From Propionibacteriaceae bacterium (GTDB lineage: Bacteria > Actinomycetota > Actinomycetes > Propionibacteriales > Propionibacteriaceae), in contig JAJTCL010000036.1 of the NCBI GenBank assembly GCA_021323255.1, positions 1 to 13,352 of the forward strand: 13,352 bases of DNA, written 5' to 3'. The notes under the pieces were generated by a model, which saw only the letters and a list, made by a program, of their open reading frames with translations, was not told where the DNA came from and did no database searches. Every line of letters starts with the position of its first letter. The stretch's first letter is position 1. Both the position numbers and the translations under genes were made by a program. This document shows, piece by piece, positions 1 through 6,857 of the stretch.

Positions 1-93
1 GCTCGTTCCTCCTCCATGCGCCGGCGCGCGATCCGGGTCGGATTGCTCGCTTCGCTCGCTGCGGATCGCGCTCGCGGGGGATTGCGCTGCTGC
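1..93 (+). repeat. Dispersed composite repeat downstream of ftsI (copy A)
   Basis: Positions 1-34 match the 3' half of a core element seen again at 3782-3846 and 11576-11639 (shared motif CGGCGCGCGAT and a CTCCTCC run). Positions 42-68 match the 28-bp unit (ATTGCTCGCT...GGATCG) repeated at 11473-11712. Core followed by 28-mer is the same order as in the 11.5-kb copy. The core is cut by the window edge. No coding potential is seen. The sequence lies where murE would usually begin soon after ftsI. Confidence 0.7.
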
Positions 94-2037
94 TCACCAC
101 TCAGTGGGCAGCGGCTTGTGCCGCCTGGCATCCGGAATGACCGAGTAGTGCGGTAAGGCCATGGTCATGATGTCGCGGTAGGCGGGCACTGCTGTGGTCG
201 TCCCCGTATCGCCGTTGCGCGGGTTGCTGATCACCACATAAGTCAGGATCTGCGGATCGTCAAGCGGTGCGAAGCCTGCGAAGGAGGTCACATAGCCTCG
301 GTAACAGCGACAGCTGGTATCGGCGCGTTGTGCGGTGCCGGTTTTGCCGCCGGTGCTGTACCTCTCGAGCTTCAGGTTTCGCTGACCGTTTTCGGTGTCG
401 ATAACTGCCTGCATCAGCTCGCGCACCTCTGCCGAGCTCTTCTCCGAGATCACCCGCCGCTGCGGCGCTCGGGGCACCGCCACCTCGTTTCCCTCCCCGT
501 CGATGGCCTTCTTGATCAGCGTTGGCGGATTGTAGATTCCGCCATTCACGACGCTGGCAACGGCAGCCGCTTCCTGGATACCCGTGACCGCGATCGCCTG
601 CCCGAACGAGATCTGATCACGCTGACTGTCAGTCATGTCTGGTTTCGGAATGATGCCGGCCGACTCACCAGGCAGTTCGAGGCTGGTGGTCGAGCCCAGG
701 CCAAAGCTCACCAGGTAGTCGTGCAGCCGCTGTTTGTCGAGCTGTCGGGCCAGCAGCGCGGTGCCGATGTTGGATGAATCTGCGATCACTCCACGCATCG
801 TGTACCGCAGCACTCCATGGGAGAAGTGGTCCTTGATGGAACGGCCACCCGAAGCAAGGCGGCCGGGAATGATCACTCGAGTGGATGGGTTCGCCGTGCC
901 TGAGTCGATCAACGCGGCTGCAGTCAAAACCTTCTGCACACTTCCCGGTTCGTACGGAGCCGAGATCGCGCGGTTGCCACGATCCTCAGATCGTGCAGCC
1001 TGCGGCCGGGACGAGTCGTAGCTGGGAGCATTGGCAAGCGCGATCACCTGACCGGTCTTCACGTCCAAGACGATGGCGAAGCCGGAATCGGCGCGGGTTT
1101 TGGCAACCTGCTCGGCCAGCCGCCGTTCGGCGGCCCATTGCACTTCCGAATCCAAAGTGAGCTGGAAGCTGAGGCCGTTCCGGGCCGGAGTGATTGATCT
1201 TTGGCCGAGCGGAATCTTGCTGCCATTCGGCGCGCTCTCATAAGTTTCCTTGCCTTCAACGCCGGCGAGCTGCGCGTTGAGCGTACGCTCCAGCCCGGCC
1301 AGGCCGTCGCCGTCAGCCCCGACGAATCCCACCACCGAGGCACCAACCGAGCCATTGGGATATGTGCGGATGGGATCGCTTTCTCGGAAGATGCCACGCA
1401 GGTCTCGGCTGGCCAAGTCGGTGGCGAGCGCGCTGTAGGTGAGCGCGGGCACCTTCTTCTTGAGATAGACGAAACGCGTGCCGGTCTTGGTCAACGGTGG
1501 CATCAGCTCCGCCTCCGACATGCCGAGGTGCCCAGCGAGCACGCTGGCAAACTCCGCTGCGCGAGGGGCTGTCAGTGTCGGATCGGCTGTCACCGCGACG
1601 GCTGGCTGGGTTGAAGCAAGGACCAGGCCGTTGCGATCGGTGAGCTCGCCGCGCGCTGGCAGCAGCGGCAATGTCCGGGTCAGAGCGTCTGCCTTGTAAG
1701 AGGAGGAGTCGAAACCCTGCAGTTGCAGCAACCGGCCCGCGCAAAGTGAAAGTGCCATAGCGATGGCGATGAGCAGCACATGCAACCGCCGGGGGGCGGA
1801 TGCCAGCGGCAGTCGCAGCGGGGGCCTGCGGGGCACCAGCGGGATAGGCGGTGGTTGCCCGACCCGGGGACGAGGATTGAGCGTCGTGCCGTCACGCAGC
1901 ATCCGCACACCACGTTCGTGCAGCGTCGATGGGTGGTCAGTCTCATTCAGCCGCGGATGGCTGGCTGCGTCCGTGGGGCGCAGTGGGCGCGGTGACATCG
2001 GGCGTGCCGGCGGCCGAGGACGATGCTCCTCATCCAT
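94..2037 (-). CDS. ftsI: Penicillin-binding protein 3 / FtsI (septal peptidoglycan transpeptidase)
   Basis: Class B penicillin-binding protein that cross-links septal peptidoglycan in the divisome with FtsW, FtsQ, FtsL and FtsB. It is 647 aa from the ATG at 2037, which overlaps the ftsL TGA by one base (TGATG). An in-frame TTG one codon upstream is also open. A proline- and arginine-rich cytoplasmic tail covers residues 1-83, with one membrane helix at about 85-106. The class B pedestal motif (ARGELTDRNG) is near 128-137. The transpeptidase domain carries all three active-site motifs: SVQK (366-369, nucleophile Ser366), SSN (421-423) and KTGT (565-568). No PASTA repeats are present. Two cysteines (SCRC, about 575-578) follow the KTG motif. 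Translation is probably coupled to ftsL. Family identity is very secure. The role as the main divisional PBP follows from the dcw position. Confidence 0.96.
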   Translation of the reverse strand: MDEEHRPRPPARPMSPRPLRPTDAASHPRLNETDHPSTLHERGVRMLRDGTTLNPRPRVGQPPPIPLVPRRPPLRLPLASAPRRLHVLLIAIAMALSLCAGRLLQLQGFDSSSYKADALTRTLPLLPARGELTDRNGLVLASTQPAVAVTADPTLTAPRAAEFASVLAGHLGMSEAELMPPLTKTGTRFVYLKKKVPALTYSALATDLASRDLRGIFRESDPIRTYPNGSVGASVVGFVGADGDGLAGLERTLNAQLAGVEGKETYESAPNGSKIPLGQRSITPARNGLSFQLTLDSEVQWAAERRLAEQVAKTRADSGFAIVLDVKTGQVIALANAPSYDSSRPQAARSEDRGNRAISAPYEPGSVQKVLTAAALIDSGTANPSTRVIIPGRLASGGRSIKDHFSHGVLRYTMRGVIADSSNIGTALLARQLDKQRLHDYLVSFGLGSTTSLELPGESAGIIPKPDMTDSQRDQISFGQAIAVTGIQEAAAVASVVNGGIYNPPTLIKKAIDGEGNEVAVPRAPQRRVISEKSSAEVRELMQAVIDTENGQRNLKLERYSTGGKTGTAQRADTSCRCYRGYVTSFAGFAPLDDPQILTYVVISNPRNGDTGTTTAVPAYRDIMTMALPHYSVIPDARRHKPLPTEW

Positions 2038-2654
2038 CAACCCTGTCCCCTGCTCTCGGCGCTTTTCTTGGTTTCCGTGCCGGAGGCCTCAGTGGCCTTC
2101 CGCTTGACCTCCGCCCGTTGCGCAACCTTCCGCTCTGCCTCAGCTGCTGCGGCCTCCTTCCTTGCGGCCCTCGCGGCGGCCTTCGCCTCAGCACGGGCGC
2201 GCTTCGCCGCCTGCTCGGCCGCTAGTTGGGCAGGTGTTTTCACGATCAGGGCGGGCACCTCATGACCGCTTACCGGGATGGGCTTGCCCACCACCTTGCC
2301 GCTGGGTAACACCAGAAACGCTGGGAAAGGATTGGGGCGCATCCCCAGCTCGGAGGCTCGACGCGCGAGTTCCTGCGGTGCGGCGAGAGCGTCGAGCTGG
2401 TTCTCGAGGTCGGCTTGGGAGTAGGCGAGCTCAGTGGCCCGCCTATTGAGCGTCCGGGACTCGAACGCCTGGCTCTGCAACGTCGTGTTGAGCATGAGCA
2501 GGCCGGCCATGCCGATCCCGAAAATCCCGATAAATACCAGAAGAAAAGGGAATCGAGCCAAGCGGGCAGCCGGTTGCGCCACCGCCCGAAGCGGCCGACC
2601 TGTCTTCTCGACGTCCCCAGTCCTGGCTGCGAGGGGCGCCCACAGCGCGCTCAC
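2037..2654 (-). CDS. ftsL: FtsL-like bitopic division protein
   Basis: Small divisome scaffold that, in the family, joins FtsB and FtsQ and activates FtsW/FtsI. It is 205 aa from a GTG start whose GTGA overlaps the rsmH stop by four bases. A short basic cytoplasmic tail (1-34) is followed by a membrane helix at about 36-57, then a coiled-coil segment (about 58-103) containing an ASELGMRPN motif like the end of FtsL-family coiled coils. After an LVLPSGK/ALIVKTPAQ stretch, residues about 141-205 form a tail rich in Ala, Lys, Arg and Glu that would lie outside the membrane. FtsL is poorly conserved, so the call rests on topology, the LGMRPN-like motif and the invariant position between rsmH and ftsI. 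The tail is longer than in a minimal FtsL. Confidence 0.85.
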   Translation of the reverse strand: MSALWAPLAARTGDVEKTGRPLRAVAQPAARLARFPFLLVFIGIFGIGMAGLLMLNTTLQSQAFESRTLNRRATELAYSQADLENQLDALAAPQELARRASELGMRPNPFPAFLVLPSGKVVGKPIPVSGHEVPALIVKTPAQLAAEQAAKRARAEAKAAARAARKEAAAAEAERKVAQRAEVKRKATEASGTETKKSAESRGQG

Positions 2655-3640
2655 CCGGCTACCGCCATCTCCGAAATGCGGACCGCAGCACGCAGCCGCG
2701 CCGAGGCAGCGCGTGGATTGCGGGCGATCTCAGCCGGACTGGGTCGCACTGCTCCGCGGGTCAAGAGCCGCAGCTCAGGGTGCAGGTCAGCAGGCACAAC
2801 AGGTAGGTCGCGCGGCGCGCGATCACGAGCGGCAAGCCCGAGGATCTGCTTGACCAACCGGTCCTCGAGCGAGTGGTAGGCCAACACCGCAATTCGGCCA
2901 TTGAGCGCGAGCGCCGCGATCGCACTCGGCAGCACAGACTCCAGCGATTCGAGCTCGGCGTTCACCTCGATCCGTAGAGCCTGGAACGTTCGCTTCGCCG
3001 GGTGGCCGCCGGTCCTGCGAGAAGCTGCCGGCACGGTGTCGTAGAGCAGCTGGACGAGTCGTCCCGAAGTGACGAAGGGCTCGCGCTCCCGCTCGGTGAC
3101 TATCCGGCGAGCAATCCGGTCGGCATACCGCTCCTCACCATAGCTGCGCAGAATTCGGGACAGCTCAGCTCTGGAATAGGTGTTGAGGACGTCAGCCGCC
3201 GTCAGCTCTTGGCGTCCCATCCGCATGTCGAGAGGCGCATCCTGGGCGTAGGCGAAGCCGCGCCCTGGATCGTCGATCTGAAGCGAGGAGACGCCGAGGT
3301 CAAGCAGAATCCCTTGCACCTTGGGACGCCCGAGCCGAGCGAGCACCGCCGGCAGCTCGTCGTAAACCGCCTCCACCAGCGTGATCCGGTCGGCAAACTC
3401 GGCCAGCCGTTCGCGCGCCAACTCCAGCGCCTGCGGATCTCGATCCAATCCGATCAGCTCGGCTTCGGGGCAGGCGGTCAACAAGGCGTGGGCGTGGCCG
3501 CCGAGGCCAAGCGTGCAATCGACGAGGACGCAACGGCCTTCGCCTGTTGGGTCAATGGGCGGGGCTTCGAGTGCCGGAGCGAGCAATGCGACAACCTCCG
3601 CCAACATGACGGGTACGTGGTGCTCGGGCAGGCCACTCAT
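2651..3640 (-). CDS. rsmH: 16S rRNA (cytosine-1402-N4)-methyltransferase RsmH (MraW)
   Basis: SAM-dependent methyltransferase that makes the N4-methyl group of m4Cm1402 in the 16S rRNA decoding centre. It is 329 aa, a normal length. The N-terminus has HVPVMLAEVV (8-17), typical of the family. The SAM motif LVDCTLGLGGHAHALL spans 39-54. ILLDLGVSSLQIDDPGRGF (111-129) and PLDMRM (136-141) follow, then GGHPAKRTFQALRIEVN (211-227) and the AYHSLEDR motif (254-261), all family hallmarks. The ATG at 3640 is preferred because HVPVML lies right after it. A GAAGGG sequence lies about 14 nt upstream, so the ribosome site is weak. The stop overlaps ftsL by four bases. Unusually, 361 bp of repeat DNA separates it from mraZ. 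Confidence 0.96.
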   Translation of the reverse strand: MSGLPEHHVPVMLAEVVALLAPALEAPPIDPTGEGRCVLVDCTLGLGGHAHALLTACPEAELIGLDRDPQALELARERLAEFADRITLVEAVYDELPAVLARLGRPKVQGILLDLGVSSLQIDDPGRGFAYAQDAPLDMRMGRQELTAADVLNTYSRAELSRILRSYGEERYADRIARRIVTEREREPFVTSGRLVQLLYDTVPAASRRTGGHPAKRTFQALRIEVNAELESLESVLPSAIAALALNGRIAVLAYHSLEDRLVKQILGLAARDRAPRDLPVVPADLHPELRLLTRGAVRPSPAEIARNPRAASARLRAAVRISEMAVAG

Positions 3641-3666
3641 CCGACATCTCGACCCTTCTCATCTTT

Positions 3667-3760
3667 GAGCTGCTCGCAAGAGGGACGCTCGCAGCTCTGC
3701 TTCTTGAGCTGCGAGCAAAAGGAGCGACGCTCGTAGCTCTGCTTCTTGGGCTGCTCGCGC
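3667..3760. repeat. 39-42 bp tandem repeat, about 2.5 units
   Basis: Unit 1 is 3667-3705, unit 2 is 3706-3747, and a partial unit starts at 3748. Each begins GAGCTG or GGGCTG, contains an ACGCTCG(C/T)AGCTCTG segment and ends CTTCTT. Unit 2 has three extra bases, so the reading frame is kept, and the minus strand reads as a repeated QEAEL/ERRS-like peptide. That periodicity comes from the repeat and is not evidence for a gene. Confidence 0.75.
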
Positions 3761-3781
3761 ATCGCGCGGTGTGTCCCGCCG

Positions 3782-3846
3782 TCGTCGTCGCTCGCAGAGG
3801 AAAGAACGCCTCTGCTCGCTTCTCCTCCGTGCGGCGGCGCGCGATT
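3782..3846 (+). repeat. Dispersed core element (copy B)
   Basis: About 65 bp that aligns with 11576-11639. The left end TCGTCGTCGCTCGCAGA is identical, the middle diverges, and the right end is a CTCCTCC-like run followed by GCGGCGGCGCGCGATT. The right half also aligns with 1-34. Unlike the other two copies, no 28-bp unit follows it. Confidence 0.65.
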
Positions 3847-3867
3847 CCCGACGCTCGCAGCTCGGTA

Positions 3868-3974
3868 GCTCGTGTAGGGGGGTTTCAACCCGAGATCCGC
3901 GGGGAGTCCTACCTGGCACCGGGGAAGTTGTGTCAGGGAGTCGAACCTGCGGGTTGAAGCCTCTCTACACGAGC
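3868..3974 (+). repeat. 107-bp element with 25-bp terminal inverted repeats
   Basis: The left arm is 3868-3892 (starts GCTCGTGTAG, ends TTCAACCCG) and the right arm is 3950-3974 (starts CGGGTTGAAG, ends CTACACGAGC). The arms differ at only three positions. In a plus-strand RNA all three would be G-U wobble pairs, giving a continuous 25-bp stem around a 57-nt loop. In the minus-strand mraZ-rsmH transcript the same positions are A-C mismatches. It could be a MITE-like remnant, an RNA structure or an attenuator. No tRNA fold was found. Confidence 0.7.
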
Positions 3975-4001
3975 CGTATTTCGTCCTTCTGTTACCGCGC
4001 C

Positions 4002-4430
4002 TCAGCCTCCTGGGAACACGTTCTGGTTCAGTTCGGCAAATGCCGGCTCCTTCTCAGCGGAGTACTGCTCCCATGCGGCGGCGTTCCAGACCTCTACGCG
4101 TTCGATGGCCCCCACCACGACACAGTCCCGATCGAGGCCGGCATACGACCTCAGATGAGGTGGGATCGTGATCCGGCCTTGCTTGTCCGGTACCTCGTCC
4201 GAGGCTCCCGAGGCGAGCATCCGCTGGTAATCCCGGACGTCTTGCTGGCTGGAGGGGGCACTCCTCGCGGTTTTGGTCACCTCCACGAACGCACTGATCG
4301 GCCAGATGGCCAGGCATCGCTCCTGGAATCGGGTGATCACCAGGCCGTCAGCCAGCTCGTCGCGGTACTTCGCCGGAAGGATCAGACGGCCTTTGTCGTC
4401 GAGCTTCGGAGTGTGGGTGCCAAGAAACAT
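4002..4430 (-). CDS. mraZ: Transcriptional regulator MraZ
   Basis: DNA-binding regulator of the dcw operon, also able to limit RsmH activity in enterobacteria. It is 142 aa, the usual length. It has two SpoVT/AbrB-like halves, with DDKGRLILPAKYR near residues 11-23 and DKQGRITIPPHLR near 81-93, the duplicated DXXXR feature of the family. The ATG at 4430 has a strong ribosome site (GGAGGG, with about 5 nt before the start). It heads the minus-strand dcw operon. Its own upstream region carries a seven-unit GTGG array, so autoregulation is likely. Divergent from the MoxR operon. Confidence 0.96.
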   Translation of the reverse strand: MFLGTHTPKLDDKGRLILPAKYRDELADGLVITRFQERCLAIWPISAFVEVTKTARSAPSSQQDVRDYQRMLASGASDEVPDKQGRITIPPHLRSYAGLDRDCVVVGAIERVEVWNAAAWEQYSAEKEPAFAELNQNVFPGG

Positions 4431-4444
4431 GGGCCACCCTCCTC

Positions 4445-4512
4445 ACCCCACTCATTGACCACTGTTCTCCACTTCGCCCCACCATACCCCACTTTCCCCC
4501 ACATGGCACCAC
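4445..4512 (-). promoter_or_regulatory. MraZ box array: seven phased GTGG repeats
   Basis: On the minus strand, GTGG-containing 7-mers occupy 4506-4512 (GTGGTGC), 4496-4502 (GTGGGGG), 4486-4492 (GTGGGGT), 4476-4482 (GTGGGGC), 4466-4472 (GTGGAGA), 4456-4462 (GTGGTCA) and 4445-4451 (GTGGGGT). The first six are exactly 10 bp apart and the last is 11 bp on. Known MraZ operators are direct TGGG-type repeats at about 10-bp period upstream of mraZ, so the match in sequence, spacing and place is strong. Four units have full GTGGG and three only GTGG. Confidence 0.88.
4481..4509 (-). promoter_or_regulatory. Candidate mraZ promoter inside the MraZ array
   Basis: On the minus strand, GTGCCA (4504-4509, 4 of 6 to TTGACA) is 17 bp from TATGGT (4481-4486, 4 of 6 to TATAAT and fits TANNNT). 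The implied start is about 45 nt before the mraZ ATG, and the array would cover both elements. Part of the match is forced by the repeats, so confidence is low. Confidence 0.35.
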
Positions 4513-4542
4513 ATGTCGGCTCGTACTCTCCGCTTCGGCGTG

Positions 4543-4571
4543 TTGGCCTTTTTCTAAGAGCGGCGGATAAC
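4543..4571 (+). promoter_or_regulatory. Candidate promoter of the MoxR-DUF58-transglutaminase operon
   Basis: TTGGCC (4543-4548, 4 of 6) and GATAAC (4566-4571, 4 of 6) are separated by 17 bp. Transcription would start near 4578, giving a very short leader to the ATG at 4587. The MraZ array begins 31 bp upstream of the -35 element. Confidence 0.4.
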
Positions 4572-4586
4572 ACGTAGGGTTTGCAC

Positions 4587-5588
4587 ATGTCTCTGGGCTA
4601 TGAGAAGGCAGCCGAGATCGGGCATAGCCCCGAGCGGGCCTACTCTCTTGGCGACGTAGTTCAGGTGATGGGCAACGTCCGGCATGCCATGGAGAGCGTG
4701 ATCGAAGGAAAGCGGAGCTCCGTCGACCTCGCGTTGGTCGTCCTGCTAGCCGAGGGTCACCTACTTGTCGAGGATGTGCCTGGGGTCGGCAAGACCATGC
4801 TCGCGAAGGCCTTGGGCCGCTCAATTGCCTGCTCCGTCCGCCGAGTTCAGTTCACCCCCGACCTGTTGCCATCAGACATCACTGGTGTGTCGGTGTTCAA
4901 TCAAGAAACCCGTGACTTCGAATTCAAGCCTGGCGGCATCTTCGCCAACATCGTCGTTGGTGACGAGATCAACCGTGCTTCACCTAAGACGCAATCGGCA
5001 CTCTTGGAATCGATGGAAGAGCGCCAAGTCAGCGTCGACGGAACGACCTATCGCCTGGAGTCGCCCTTCATGGTGGTGGCCACCCAGAACCCTATCGAGA
5101 TGGAAGGGACCTACCCCCTGCCTGAGGCGCAGCGAGACCGGTTCATGGCGCGGATCCAGATGGGCTATCCAACTCCGAACTCCGAGCTGGACATGCTGGA
5201 ATCTCATGGCTCCTCCGATCCGCTGGCCGCGCTGCATCCGGTGACCGACGGCTCCACCATCCGAGGGCTGATCGAGGCGGTCAAGAACGTGTACGTCAGC
5301 CCAGCTGTCAAGCACTACATCGTCCAGATGGTCAACGCCACGCGGAATTCGCGCGATCTCCGGCTCGGCGCTTCACCTCGCGCCACCTTGCAGCTGCTGC
5401 GCGCTAGCCGCGCGTTCGCGGCGATGTCTGGCCGGGATTATGTGACTCCGGACGACGTTGCCGCCCTTGGAGTCTCGGTCCTGGCCCATCGGGTGTTGCC
5501 CTCCACCGATGCCCAGCTTGCCCGGCGTACCGTGACCGACGTCATCGCTCAAGCCATCCAATCCGTCCACATTCCTGACCGGAGATAG
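4587..5588 (+). CDS. MoxR-family AAA+ ATPase
   Basis: ATP-driven chaperone-like protein. MoxR members are usually paired with DUF58/VWA proteins and are thought to remodel or mature partner proteins. It is 333 aa from the ATG at 4587, chosen over a TTG at 4581 because AGGG lies about 7 nt upstream of the ATG. It has Walker A GVGKT (about 66-70), Walker B VVGDEINR (about 123-130), sensor 1 ATQNP with the MoxR signature EGTYPLPEAQRDRF (about 165-186), and sensor 2 ASPRATLQL (about 262-270). It is the first gene of a tight plus-strand operon, with four bases to the DUF58 start. The cellular target is unknown. It is divergent from mraZ, so shared regulation is possible. Confidence 0.93.
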   Translation: MSLGYEKAAEIGHSPERAYSLGDVVQVMGNVRHAMESVIEGKRSSVDLALVVLLAEGHLLVEDVPGVGKTMLAKALGRSIACSVRRVQFTPDLLPSDITGVSVFNQETRDFEFKPGGIFANIVVGDEINRASPKTQSALLESMEERQVSVDGTTYRLESPFMVVATQNPIEMEGTYPLPEAQRDRFMARIQMGYPTPNSELDMLESHGSSDPLAALHPVTDGSTIRGLIEAVKNVYVSPAVKHYIVQMVNATRNSRDLRLGASPRATLQLLRASRAFAAMSGRDYVTPDDVAALGVSVLAHRVLPSTDAQLARRTVTDVIAQAIQSVHIPDRR

Positions 5589-5592
5589 CACC

Positions 5593-6855
5593 ATGTCGCG
5601 TCCGTGGCGGCTGCTCACCCACCGGGGACGGTTCTTCGTACTCATCGGCCTCATCGTCGTGCTGGTGGCGATGGCAGCTGGCCAGCGTGACGTGATGCGC
5701 CTGGGTCTGTTACTGGTGGCCCTCCCCGTCATCGCAGCTGTTTTGGTTTCCCGCGCTCGGCTCCGGATGTCGTGTGAGCGCTCCATCGAACCCGCCCAAG
5801 TGCCACTGGGCTCACCGATGAAAGGCCAGATCATCCTCGGCCAAGACGGCATACTGCCGGCCGGGATCTTGCTGCTCGAGGATTCGGTGCCGCGCGAGCT
5901 GGGCACCCAGCCACGATTCCTGGTGGACAGGGCAGACCAGAGCTGGCGCCGAGTTGTGGAGTATCCATTGCTGGGACGCGTACGAGGCCGCTTCTCCACT
6001 GGTCCGCTGACGGTACGAACTGTTGATCCGTTTGGTCTGGTGCAGCTTGATCGGCGGTTCGTCGCCACCAGTGAGGTGATGGTGACTCCCCGGATCGTTC
6101 CGTTGCCGACAATTAGGACGATTGGTGGCGGGGGCAGCACCGGCGAGGCTCGACCCCACCGAGTCGGCGTCGTCGGCCAAGACGACGCACTTGTGCGGGA
6201 GTACCGACAAGGCGACGACGTACGGCGGATCCATTGGCGCTCGACCGCACGGTGGGGCGAGCTCATGGTGCGCCGCGAGGAGCAAGCCTGGGATCCCAGT
6301 GCCAGCATCGTGCTGGATTCACGATCAAGCGCACACGCGGGTCGGGGTATGCAGAACTCGCTGGAGTGGGCCATCTCAGCCGCCGCTTCGATCGGGATTC
6401 ACTTCTTGGACGACGGTTTCGGCATCGAGATCTACGAGGCCGATGGCCCCATGAACATCACCGGGACTATGGGCCAGCACAGCTCGGCATCCCAAGAACT
6501 TGTGATCAGTCGGCTGACCGACCTCAGGCCACGTCAGACCACCACGATCCACCATGCAGTTGAGTCGGCCACAGTTGACCGGCCCGGTCAGCTCGCCATC
6601 GCGATCATGGGCCGGATGAACGCCCAGGATGCGAACTCACTGCTCCGCGTACGACGCAATCGGGCCCAGGGCCTGGCGATGCTGTTGGACATCGACACCT
6701 TTGCCGATGAGCCATCCACTGAGCAGCAGCGGGTGCAGCATGAGCTGGCAGGGCAAATCCTGCGCGACAACCAGTGGCGGGTGATCGATGTGCCACGCGG
6801 CATGGGCGTGGCCGACGCGTGGTCTGCCCTCGAACAGCTCAATACGGCGGCCTGA
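5593..6855 (+). CDS. DUF58 domain-containing membrane protein
   Basis: 420 aa, the usual MoxR partner. Two membrane helices lie near residues 13-30 and 37-53. They are followed by a beta-rich region, then the DUF58 signature REYRQGDDVRRIHWRSTARWGELMVRREE at about 202-230, which marks the family clearly. The C-terminal part (about 235-420) resembles a von Willebrand A-like fold, and a VLDSRSS segment (240-246) may be a divergent metal site. The ribosome site GGAGAT overlaps the stop codon of the MoxR gene, which implies translational coupling. The molecular function of DUF58 is not established. Confidence 0.92.
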   Translation: MSRPWRLLTHRGRFFVLIGLIVVLVAMAAGQRDVMRLGLLLVALPVIAAVLVSRARLRMSCERSIEPAQVPLGSPMKGQIILGQDGILPAGILLLEDSVPRELGTQPRFLVDRADQSWRRVVEYPLLGRVRGRFSTGPLTVRTVDPFGLVQLDRRFVATSEVMVTPRIVPLPTIRTIGGGGSTGEARPHRVGVVGQDDALVREYRQGDDVRRIHWRSTARWGELMVRREEQAWDPSASIVLDSRSSAHAGRGMQNSLEWAISAAASIGIHFLDDGFGIEIYEADGPMNITGTMGQHSSASQELVISRLTDLRPRQTTTIHHAVESATVDRPGQLAIAIMGRMNAQDANSLLRVRRNRAQGLAMLLDIDTFADEPSTEQQRVQHELAGQILRDNQWRVIDVPRGMGVADAWSALEQLNTAA

Positions 6856-6857
6856 CC

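Larger units (their letters stand above)
3641..4001. other. 361-bp mraZ-rsmH intergenic region filled with repeats
   Basis: No gene is supported here. The gap holds, in window order, about 2.5 units of a 39-42 bp tandem repeat (3667-3760), a copy of the dispersed core element (3782-3846), and a 107-bp element bounded by 25-bp inverted repeats (3868-3974). Small open frames across it (for example minus 3637-3888) have low-complexity, repeat-derived composition and overlap the rsmH start. If mraZ and rsmH share an mRNA, all of this is transcribed as an internal spacer. Confidence 0.75.

Noticed and set aside
3637..3888. 83-aa minus-strand open frame over the mraZ-rsmH spacer
   Set aside because: It overlaps the rsmH start, its sequence is the translation of tandem repeats, and it lacks a ribosome site or known family.
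3868..3974. Possible tRNA (7-bp acceptor-like ends, a TTCGA T-loop-like motif on the minus strand)
   Set aside because: No proper T-arm, anticodon arm or D-arm can be folded, and the termini are part of a 25-bp stem.
6774..6857. 28-codon upstream extension of the transglutaminase
   Set aside because: It lies wholly inside the DUF58 gene and has non-membrane, arginine-rich composition. The ATG at 6858 gives the expected operon spacing and N-terminal helix.
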